DNA of 11,370 nt from Desulfobacterales bacterium (GTDB lineage: Bacteria; Desulfobacterota; Desulfobacteria; Desulfobacterales; BuS5), in assembly GCA_020056865.1 (NCBI GenBank), contig JAGVGX010000097.1:1-11370 (forward strand), written 5' to 3'. The notes under the pieces are model-generated. The model searched no databases, had not been told where the DNA came from, and saw only the letters and a program-made list of their open reading frames with translations. Each line of letters begins with the position of its first letter. Position 1 is the first letter of the stretch. The position numbers and the translations under genes are program-made. This document shows, piece after piece, positions 1 through 5,982 of the stretch.

Positions 1-1243
1 CAAAGGTTTCTGCAAGCCGATCCAGGTTTTTTGCAGCCTCAAACGGATGCAAGCCAAGATAAAAACCATGTTCATGGACTGCATCAGCACCCGGTAAATT
101 GGGCTCCTGCAATTCGGGATACAATTGACATACTGGCTGCCGTGTCAGATTACCTGCTTCGATTGGCCGCGTTTCCACACCTTGCTCTTCAAAATATGCC
201 AAGAACTTCTCCTTCTTGAAGGGACATTCTTGTGTGAGCATAATTGGCAATGCAAACCAGGAACATTCTGCATCTGGCAAAACTTCCATTAACCGCATTA
301 TAGCCGAATGACGATTGAGGTATTTCTGAAAGTAAGAAACGTTTTGGAGACGTTGCGCATTAAAAGCAGGTAATCTTCTGAGCTGTTCAAGGCCAAAACC
401 AGCCTGAAGTTCAGTAGGTCTCACATTGAATCCCCAATTTAAGAACATATACCGAGGATCAAGACCTTCTTTAGATTCAGGTTTGATATACTTTGCGTTA
501 CGCGCCCACCCATGTGCGCGAAGCAATCGGAATAAATCTGAAAGTTGCTGGTCCTGGCATATAATCATTCCTCCTTCCATTGTGGTAATATGGTGGGAGA
601 AAAAGAAGGAGAAACTGCCCGCTAATCCGAAAGTGCCAACCGCTTTATCCTTGAACCAGGCTCCCAGTGCTTCACAACAATCTTCAATTAAAATCAAGTT
701 GTGTTTCTGACAAATAGTCAGAACGCGATCCATATCACATGGATTTCCCATCAGATGAACAAGTGAAATTGCACGCGTCCTTGGCCCAATTTTAGCTTCA
801 AGATCATTTAAATCCATATTTAGACTATTTGGATCCGTGTCCACAAATCGTACTTTCAATCCTGCCATCATTGACGACCAAATCTGGGTAGGCCAGGTAA
901 CCGAAGGCACCAGAATTTCATCACCATGACTGAGAAATTTAGTCTGCGGGTTTACTAATGCAAAGGCAATCAACAGATCTGCAGATGAACCGCTGTTGAC
1001 CATAATCGCTTCTGGGCAGCCGTTAACATATGCAAACTGACGCTCAAATTCGATTGTTTTCTCCCACATCGTTGTCCGGAAAGAACATAACGAGTCTATT
1101 GCTGCTAAAATTTCTTCTATATCATAACTGGCCATACTGAGCGGATACCAGTATTTTTGAGGTTTATAGCTGTTAATTCGCGATGCTTCCTGCAATAACG
1201 CCTGAATGGGGTCACGTAATTGATATATGTGTTTTAAGTTCAT
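1..1243 (-). CDS. ColD-like PLP-dependent sugar-nucleotide 3-dehydrase (DegT/DnrJ/EryC1/StrS fold), 3' end cut by window edge
   Basis: The frame is open from ATG at 1243 to the window edge (414 codons seen), and ColD is about 390 residues, so only a short tail is missing. The fold is that of the DegT aminotransferase family. NSGSSADLL (83-91) is the PLP-phosphate loop and IEDCCEALG (186-194) carries the Asp188 that contacts the PLP ring nitrogen. Where aminotransferases have the Schiff-base lysine (SK-x-ITT), this protein has SHHITTMEGG, so His217 replaces Lys. That swap is known from ColD (GDP-4-keto-6-deoxymannose 3-dehydratase) and RfbH/E1; RAHGWARN (243-249) also resembles ColD. The CxC-x7-C iron-sulfur signature of RfbH/E1 is absent, which favours ColD. 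Predicted role: cytoplasmic removal of the C3 hydroxyl from a 4-keto-6-deoxyhexose nucleotide using PMP and glutamate. The start has GGAGAGG just upstream and lies 14 bases after the Fcl-like gene. Family is near certain; the GDP-mannose-derived substrate is inferred. Confidence 0.85.
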   Translation of the reverse strand, partial: MNLKHIYQLRDPIQALLQEASRINSYKPQKYWYPLSMASYDIEEILAAIDSLCSFRTTMWEKTIEFERQFAYVNGCPEAIMVNSGSSADLLIAFALVNPQTKFLSHGDEILVPSVTWPTQIWSSMMAGLKVRFVDTDPNSLNMDLNDLEAKIGPRTRAISLVHLMGNPCDMDRVLTICQKHNLILIEDCCEALGAWFKDKAVGTFGLAGSFSFFFSHHITTMEGGMIICQDQQLSDLFRLLRAHGWARNAKYIKPESKEGLDPRYMFLNWGFNVRPTELQAGFGLEQLRRLPAFNAQRLQNVSYFQKYLNRHSAIMRLMEVLPDAECSWFALPIMLTQECPFKKEKFLAYFEEQGVETRPIEAGNLTRQPVCQLYPELQEPNLPGADAVHEHGFYLGLHPFEAAKNLDRLAETF

Positions 1244-1257
1244 TGATATCCTCTCCA

Positions 1258-2205
1258 TTATATAGGGTAACGTGCTTCAAAATCAGCCACAACCGATCGG
1301 ATGCCTGTTGCTAAGCCAATCTTATGTCTCCAGCCGAGCGTATGTAATCGACTAACGTCCAGTAATTTCTTTGGCATCCCATCTGGTTTGGTTAAATCCC
1401 ACACCAGCTTGCCTTTATATTCCACAATTGTTGCTATGTTTTCAGCCAATTCACGTATAGTTAGATCTTGACCGGAACCTACATTGATAATTTCGGGGGA
1501 ATCATAATTCCTTAATAAAAACAAACATGCATCGGCCAAATCATCTACATGCAATAGTTCCCTTCGGGCATTGCCTGTACCCCATAGAGTCACTATTGGC
1601 GCATCATCCCTCTTGGCTTCGATAAAGCGCCGCACCAAGGCCGACACGACATGGGAGCGTTCAAATTCAAAATGATCACCTGGCCCATACACATTGCACG
1701 GCATCGGACAGAGCACATTCAAACCATACTGTTGCCGAAGCGCCTGGGCAAGACGAATGCCGGCAATCTTGGCAATTGCGTAAGATTCATTTGTTGGCTC
1801 AACCGAGCCTTGCATAAAACAAGTTTCACTCATTGGCTGCGGTGATTCTCGAGGATAAACACATGAACTACCAAGGAAAACAGTCTTGGTAATCTGAAAA
1901 TGCTGACACGCCAACAAAACATTATTCTGGATTTCTAAATTGTCCACAAGAAAATTTACAGGCTCTGCCATATTGGCAGCTATTCCCCCAACCTTTGCCG
2001 CAGCAAGGATAACGTATTCTGGTCGCTTCTTTTCAAAAAAGTGCCATACTGAATTACGCGATTTCAAATCAACTTCACCATGTGTACAAAGCAAAAGATT
2101 GCGAAAACCGGCGTGCTGGAAGCACCTCACCAATGCGGGCCCAACCAATCCAAGGTGTCCGGCTATAAATATCTTGGTCTGATCCATCAAACTATGCATA
2201 CCCAT
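1258..2205 (-). CDS. fcl: GDP-L-fucose synthase-like NAD(P)-dependent epimerase/reductase (Fcl/WcaG or ColC role)
   Basis: This 315-residue cytoplasmic short-chain dehydrogenase has the normal length for GDP-4-keto-6-deoxymannose 3,5-epimerase/4-reductase. The Rossmann motif is IAGHLGLVG (G16, G19, G22). GSSCVYP (112-118) carries the serine and the catalytic cysteine (C115). YAIAK gives Tyr142 and Lys146. NVYGPGDHFE and SHVVSALVRRF supply His185, matching the Fcl catalytic histidine. KPDGMPKKLLDVSRL (273-287) is the usual substrate-binding stretch. Normally Fcl makes GDP-L-fucose. Because the next gene is a ColD-like 3-dehydrase, it may instead do the ColC reaction (5-epimerisation and 4-reduction to GDP-L-colitose). 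Three in-frame ATGs (2205, 2199, 2187) lie within 18 bases. GGGGAG is 13 bases before the first and AAGAG is 6 bases before the second, so the exact start is open. The symbol reflects the family, not a proven product. Confidence 0.85.
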   Translation of the reverse strand: MGMHSLMDQTKIFIAGHLGLVGPALVRCFQHAGFRNLLLCTHGEVDLKSRNSVWHFFEKKRPEYVILAAAKVGGIAANMAEPVNFLVDNLEIQNNVLLACQHFQITKTVFLGSSCVYPRESPQPMSETCFMQGSVEPTNESYAIAKIAGIRLAQALRQQYGLNVLCPMPCNVYGPGDHFEFERSHVVSALVRRFIEAKRDDAPIVTLWGTGNARRELLHVDDLADACLFLLRNYDSPEIINVGSGQDLTIRELAENIATIVEYKGKLVWDLTKPDGMPKKLLDVSRLHTLGWRHKIGLATGIRSVVADFEARYPI

Positions 2206-2208
2206 CTC

Positions 2209-2376
2209 TTACAGAATTTCTCCCCTGCCAACGCTTTCTGAACTCAAATATTCCCAAGCCTTAATTGAGTCCGAAGCTCTTCTCATTGCAACATGTTTAA
2301 TAAACATAAATAAGCCAGCCACCTTATTTCTTAGACTTCCTATTAACGTAATCCAAAATTTGTCTTCTTTTGTTCT
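2209..2376 (-). other. Orphan open frame between the GT2 gene and fcl, possible small protein or gene remnant
   Basis: The 118 bases between the GT2 stop and the fcl start are not empty. One frame is open from just after a TAA at 2379-2377 to a TAA at 2211-2209, three bases before the fcl ATG. It overlaps the 3' end of the GT2 gene in another frame. Possible starts are GTG at 2322 (37 residues) or ATG at 2307 (32 residues); neither has a good ribosome binding site. The C-terminal part (DSIKAWEYLSSESVGRGEIL) reads like ordinary protein, and its end contains the GGGGAG that could serve fcl, as the last codons of an upstream operon gene often do. I do not recognise a family. It may be the tail of a gene once upstream of fcl, or chance. 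Confidence 0.25.
2293..2307. repeat. 15-bp near-perfect palindrome in the GT2-fcl gap
   Basis: ATGTTTA and TAAACAT flank a single base, giving 7-bp arms. The site lies in the gap before the fcl-like gene. It could be an operator half-site pair, but it is AT-rich and no clear -35/-10 pair surrounds it, so chance is a real option. There is no T-run after it, so it is not an intrinsic terminator. Confidence 0.25.
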
Positions 2377-3325
2377 TTATCCATGGTAGCGGCAGTAGCA
2401 TTGTTCTTGGGAAAAAGCTTAATATGAACCATATCCAATTTATTTTTATATAATTTTTATAGCCCAAACGTTTTGCTAAGCTATAAAGATTGCCAGAACG
2501 TCTGCCTATTGCTTTGTCAAGTAAAAACATTTTAGCAGATTGATGGAAACAAAGTCCAATCATCTTCCCACATACATCATGATCGTACCCCCATTGCTCG
2601 ACAACTTTTGCTAACTCTACGCTCTGATCTATCCAGATATTACTATTTATTACACCTTCTGTTGTCGCCAGTCTAGCCAATACATTTTCTCCAGATAATA
2701 CCGCACAAGGTTCATTTCTTATCGCATGTAAAATTACCCTCGCATGTGACCAATTCCCAAGTGGTTCCCCCACAATCCTACAACTCTTATCCCATATGTC
2801 TTTTCTAATAATCGTACTACTTATAAATCCAATTAGCGTAGCCATTTGACCATTAAAACCCGAAAAAAGATTTTTTCCTGTTTCATAAATTACATCTTTA
2901 TAGACTCCGCTCGGCTGTAAAGAGCCTGCAATAGGGTTTAAATCACCATCGCACAACAGACGTGATGCAAATATATACACCAGATTAGGCTCTCTATCCA
3001 ATAAATTAGTTATCCTACACAATGCACCTGTTTGTAAACAATCATCATCGCTCATTAACCACGCATATCTACCTTTCGCCAAACTGATTGCTTTTATAAA
3101 ATTTGCAGCGCTCCCAATATTTGTAGAATTCCTATAGTACCGTATTCTTAAATTATCCCGGAATGTTTCAATAACCTTCGAAGCTCTATTGGTTTCTGAA
3201 TTATCGGAAATAACAATTTCATAAGAACAGTTTTCTTTCTGTTTAATAATAGATGATATTGTCATACTTAAAGTATCGGGCCTATTATAAGTAGGGATGC
3301 AAAAACTGATAAGGGGCGGTTTAAT
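2324..3325 (-). CDS. GT2-family glycosyltransferase (GT-A fold), start at a non-canonical ATT
   Basis: With the proposed start the protein has 333 residues. It has the hallmarks of an inverting family 2 glycosyltransferase that adds one sugar to a lipid-linked repeat unit on the cytoplasmic face: first beta strand PLISFCIPTYNRPDTLS (4-20), EIVISDNSE with Asp41, NIGSAANF (69-76), and the metal-binding acidic cluster SDDD (92-95). The first ATG (3265) would delete the whole first strand with the CIPTYNR motif, which binds the nucleotide, so it is unlikely to be the true start. Upstream the frame is open only to a TGA at about 3341 and holds no ATG, GTG or TTG. ATT at 3325 has AAAGG eight bases upstream and gives a normal N-terminus. 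The C-terminus is basic with one hydrophobic stretch (WIWFILSFFPRTMLLPL), probably membrane-associated. Donor and acceptor sugars cannot be told. Confidence 0.85.
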   Translation of the reverse strand: MKPPLISFCIPTYNRPDTLSMTISSIIKQKENCSYEIVISDNSETNRASKVIETFRDNLRIRYYRNSTNIGSAANFIKAISLAKGRYAWLMSDDDCLQTGALCRITNLLDREPNLVYIFASRLLCDGDLNPIAGSLQPSGVYKDVIYETGKNLFSGFNGQMATLIGFISSTIIRKDIWDKSCRIVGEPLGNWSHARVILHAIRNEPCAVLSGENVLARLATTEGVINSNIWIDQSVELAKVVEQWGYDHDVCGKMIGLCFHQSAKMFLLDKAIGRRSGNLYSLAKRLGYKNYIKINWIWFILSFFPRTMLLPLPWIKNKRRQILDYVNRKSKK

Positions 3326-3338
3326 ATTATTTGCCTTT
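3323..3338 (-). promoter_or_regulatory. Shine-Dalgarno AAAGG plus ATT start codon of the GT2 gene
   Basis: AAAGG (3338-3334) is followed by eight bases and then ATT (3325-3323) in frame with the GT2 enzyme. The stop of the upstream 41-codon ORF sits in the spacer, one base before the ATT, so re-initiation after that stop is possible. AUU starts are known from infC and pcnB, where they keep expression low. A point mutation of ATG, or a base-calling error, would look the same. Confidence 0.5.
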
Positions 3339-3452
3339 CACGGTTTGAAGCGCTTGTGTTAATTCTGGAAGCTGTTGGAACTGTTTCTTCATCAGCAATC
3401 TTAGCAAAGTTTTGTTGTATAGTTTTGTAAGTAAAAATTCAATCAATGTCAT
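3327..3452 (-). CDS. 41-residue hypothetical small ORF coupled to wzy and the GT2 gene
   Basis: The ATG overlaps the polymerase stop (ATGA at 3452-3449), a purine-rich GGGGGAGGGG precedes it, and its TAA ends one base before the ATT start of the GT2 gene. It thus fills the interval exactly. The product starts MTLIEFLLTKLYNKTLLRLL, an amphipathic, leucine-rich and basic stretch, followed by a polar tail ending QALQTVKGK. There is no signal peptide or family I recognise. It could be a real small membrane-associated protein, a translational-coupling leader for the GT2 gene, or the last part of a decayed gene. Start and stop placement support translation; function is unknown. Confidence 0.45.
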   Translation of the reverse strand: MTLIEFLLTKLYNKTLLRLLMKKQFQQLPELTQALQTVKGK

Positions 3453-4999
3453 ATCCCCTCCCCCAGTACCAGGACAATTTCTTCCTTACGCTTCGGCAGG
3501 GCTACAATTGAGACCTTAGCAGCTCTTAATGAGGCCTTCCGCATCTTCTTCAGAAAATATAGCGTTGTCAAATAGCAAATCAACAACAATACAGCAAACC
3601 TAGAGAGAAAAAACATGGTCGCACCTCCCCAGAACTGAAAACTCACAACTATAGAGATTAACAGAGCTATGGAATATACCCCCTTCCTCAAAAATACTTC
3701 CTCGAAACAAATAACTATTCCCACCAAAAAAGCAGTCCCAAGATAGACTACAAAATAGCTTTTACTTAAAAACAGCCCTCCCCACATACCACAAGTTACG
3801 CCAAATGCAATTCCTCCGCCTGAAGGGACGATAAAACCAAAAACAGAATAAAAGATAGAGATATAAATATCGTCGCTTATCATTCCCATAAACGCTTTAA
3901 CAGGGATTTCTATACCAGACACATCCGAACCTATTACTGCCATAAGTTCCCGTATTCCTCCAATTCTACCTGTCAATAACCCCATAAAATTTGAAACTAT
4001 TTCAAAAAAGTCAAAATCAGCAGATTCAATATTTGTCAGCAGAGTCAATGCATCTGTCAAGCTCCAGCTTACATTTGCATATGCAAAACCCCGCACGATA
4101 TTTATACTAAACATTACAACACATCCAACTATCAAACCGATAACGGAAAACCTCACAAAAAGCCTTTGGCTCAAATTATTCTTCCGGCTTGTAAATAATA
4201 AAAATAAAATAGCAGGGAACACCGTAAAGGCAAATGCCCCTCTTGAAGCAGCACCTAAAGAGCTAAAAATACCAATGACGATTAACAGTATTAAAACCAA
4301 ACTTGCTATCCTTTTCCTTGCATCTCGCAAACAGATATCTAATAACAACATACCGAAAAATGGTATAAATATGCCCCTTAAGTAAACAAAAAAACCTGCA
4401 AGCCTAAAAGGCAAACCTGTTTTCCCTTCAAGCCCTGTTCTTCCAATTTCCAAATGCCACATTAATAGTATCAGACAAATAGAAAAGCAAAACCACAACC
4501 CAATCCATGCATATAATTGTTTCTTTGGCAGAAAGCTGGGCTTAACATTTTTTCTGACAATACCGCGCCTGTGTCTGAATATTTTTTCTGCTATTAGGGT
4601 GGAGGTTAGTATACCACCCATCCCAGCAGTTACTACAAGCATTACAATGAAAAAATTCGAGTCGGTGAACATGAAATTACCTATAGCTCCGAAACCGCTA
4701 CGAGGCATATCATTTTTATTAAGCAACACATGAGAAAAAGAGAGCAGATATCCAAGGAAATAAAATACCGTAAATATCAATGGGGTATAATACCGTCGTC
4801 TGCGTTTTGAGTAGATAAAAAGAGGGGCTAAGCCAACACCCGCAAATAAAATGCCCCACAAAGGATTTAAAGAATCATCTATCGCAAATACAACCATTAC
4901 ATAAACTGAAACAATCAAGCCAAACAGACGAAGAAGCCTCCTGGGAAAAGGCGCTACCAACTCGCTACCCAGCTTATAATTTATTGCTCTTTGGTTCAT
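3449..4999 (-). CDS. wzy: Wzy-type polysaccharide repeat-unit polymerase
   Basis: This is a 516-residue integral membrane protein with about eleven or twelve hydrophobic segments from residue 25 to 483 and a basic C-terminal cytoplasmic tail (KKMRKASLRAAK). Wzy polymerases join Wzx-exported repeat units at the periplasmic side of the inner membrane; they are poorly conserved and are usually identified by topology and context, as here. Supporting features are the arginine-containing SRGAFAF (252-258), also seen in other Wzy-like proteins, and a long loop at about 303-375 containing RIGGIRELM, consistent with the large periplasmic loop of the family. The start overlaps the methyltransferase stop by ATGA and has AGGG five bases upstream. 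WaaL-type ligases share the general topology, but the position between the methyltransferase and GT2 genes together with wzx favours Wzy. The linkage formed cannot be read from the sequence. Confidence 0.75.
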   Translation of the reverse strand: MNQRAINYKLGSELVAPFPRRLLRLFGLIVSVYVMVVFAIDDSLNPLWGILFAGVGLAPLFIYSKRRRRYYTPLIFTVFYFLGYLLSFSHVLLNKNDMPRSGFGAIGNFMFTDSNFFIVMLVVTAGMGGILTSTLIAEKIFRHRRGIVRKNVKPSFLPKKQLYAWIGLWFCFSICLILLMWHLEIGRTGLEGKTGLPFRLAGFFVYLRGIFIPFFGMLLLDICLRDARKRIASLVLILLIVIGIFSSLGAASRGAFAFTVFPAILFLLFTSRKNNLSQRLFVRFSVIGLIVGCVVMFSINIVRGFAYANVSWSLTDALTLLTNIESADFDFFEIVSNFMGLLTGRIGGIRELMAVIGSDVSGIEIPVKAFMGMISDDIYISIFYSVFGFIVPSGGGIAFGVTCGMWGGLFLSKSYFVVYLGTAFLVGIVICFEEVFLRKGVYSIALLISIVVSFQFWGGATMFFLSRFAVLLLICYLTTLYFLKKMRKASLRAAKVSIVALPKRKEEIVLVLGEGI

Positions 5000-5952
5000 T
5001 TTAACCCTATCCCCACCAATTCTTCGCCCATTCCAAATTTAGCGGCAAGCCAGCCTATGGGATAACATGCCACGGCCAACCAGCGGTGATGATTAAATTT
5101 CATTGCAGGTTGCTTTTGATTTTTCCATTGCATAATACTCAACGGCAGCCAGGACGTTGGGTTGTAATAATAAATGCGGATTGGATTAATCCGTGAAATC
5201 TGCGAAATCTGCGGATTAAAGCCTGCGTCTTCCAGTAATCGCCGCAACGATTTTCGAGTAAAAAGCTGGAGATGAAACGGTATCCACGCGGAGATAGAAT
5301 TACCTTTCATAAATCTCATGCTAATGCTCCTGCCATGCGGCACATAAACCATAAGCTGCCCCCCCCCACGAAGGAGACGCCGGCATTCTACAATCACCTC
5401 TTTGGGGTTTGGCACATGCTCCAGAGCATTATCAATTCGGATATAATCAAAATAACCATCCGGCAGGTCAGTATCCTGCAATTCACCCTGAATAAAATGT
5501 CCTTCCGGCAGAAGTTCTTTGCAAAGCCGTATTGTATCTTCTCCCACATCCACGCCCCAAACTTCATAACCACGCCGAACAAATTCAAAAAGCTTTGCCC
5601 CGCTCCCACAACCAAGGTCTAAAAGCTTTTTGGTCCCCTGCGGCACAAATTCAAGTGGCCATGAATGAGGTCTGAATCGTATCTTTCGCAAAAGTTGTTT
5701 CCATTTTGACACAGATGCTTCAGCCAGCCGCCTCAACTCTCCCGCATTTGCGGTCTGATCTTCATCCATAGAAGAATAAAACTTAACGATCTCTTTCCAT
5801 GGAGGCCTATCCTGCAGATAAACCAGCGAGCACCCTTTGCATTGTACATAGGTGCCGGAGCAGTTAATATTGTCACGGCGGTTATGGTCGCGAAAGAGTA
5901 ATGTGTATTTACCACATCCACACATGGGACATTTGGCTTCAACGATTATCAT
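4996..5952 (-). CDS. SAM-dependent class I methyltransferase with N-terminal Cys4 zinc-ribbon-like segment
   Basis: The 318-residue protein starts with CPMCG (C8, C11) and QCKGC (C38, C41), a Cys4 arrangement that could bind zinc. A Rossmann methyltransferase domain follows: motif I LLDLGCGSG (110-118), the acidic residue after strand 2 in GVDVGED (Asp135), DNALEHVPNP (174-183), and LFTRKSLRRLLEDAGF (230-245), typical of the Methyltransf_11/23 group. The N-terminal segment recalls the zinc-binding part of sugar C-methyltransferases, but their extra C-terminal domain (total about 410 residues) is missing. A role in methylating a sugar of the repeat unit or of the chain end is inferred from context. 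AAGGA sits eight bases before the ATG, and the gene follows wzx by 30 bases. Oddly, the codons for Arg195-Gly198 contain nine consecutive G, so slippage could switch the gene off. Confidence 0.82.
   Translation of the reverse strand: MIIVEAKCPMCGCGKYTLLFRDHNRRDNINCSGTYVQCKGCSLVYLQDRPPWKEIVKFYSSMDEDQTANAGELRRLAEASVSKWKQLLRKIRFRPHSWPLEFVPQGTKKLLDLGCGSGAKLFEFVRRGYEVWGVDVGEDTIRLCKELLPEGHFIQGELQDTDLPDGYFDYIRIDNALEHVPNPKEVIVECRRLLRGGGQLMVYVPHGRSISMRFMKGNSISAWIPFHLQLFTRKSLRRLLEDAGFNPQISQISRINPIRIYYYNPTSWLPLSIMQWKNQKQPAMKFNHHRWLAVACYPIGWLAAKFGMGEELVGIGLK
5359..5367 (-). repeat. G9 homopolymer inside the methyltransferase gene, candidate phase-variation tract
   Basis: The coding strand reads CGT, then nine G, then CAG, encoding Arg-Gly-Gly-Gly-Gln at residues 195-199. 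Three identical GGG codons are not needed for three glycines. Read by hand, loss of one G puts a TGA after residue 211 and gain of one G puts a TAG after residue 210, so either change removes about a third of the protein. Poly-G or poly-C tracts of this length are classic slipped-strand contingency sites in surface-glycan genes. Actual variation cannot be seen in one sequence. Confidence 0.6.
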
Positions 5953-5982
5953 ACTATTTTTCCTTTTCTTAAGAGCGAACTG

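Noticed and set aside
426..710. Plus-strand open frame of 94 codons
   Set aside because: It lies antisense within the ColD-like gene, whose minus-strand frame shows all the family motifs; the plus-strand product has no recognisable domain.
1..1243. Ordinary sugar aminotransferase such as perosamine synthase
   Set aside because: These need the PLP lysine, which is His217 here within an otherwise intact motif.
1..1243. RfbH/E1-type CDP-sugar 3-dehydrase with an iron-sulfur cluster
   Set aside because: The clustered cysteines of the E1 pattern are not present; a CDP substrate is not excluded by this alone but is less likely beside an Fcl-like enzyme.
2324..3265. ATG at 3265 as the start of the GT2 gene
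   Set aside because: It would remove the first beta strand and the CIPTYNRPDTLS motif, which are clearly encoded in frame just upstream.
3449..4999. WaaL-type O-antigen ligase
   Set aside because: Topology alone would allow it, but the gene sits within a repeat-unit operon with wzx, where a polymerase is expected; not fully excluded.
5272..5622. Plus-strand open frame of 116 codons
   Set aside because: It is opposite the methyltransferase core, has no good ribosome binding site, and its product is low in family-like features.
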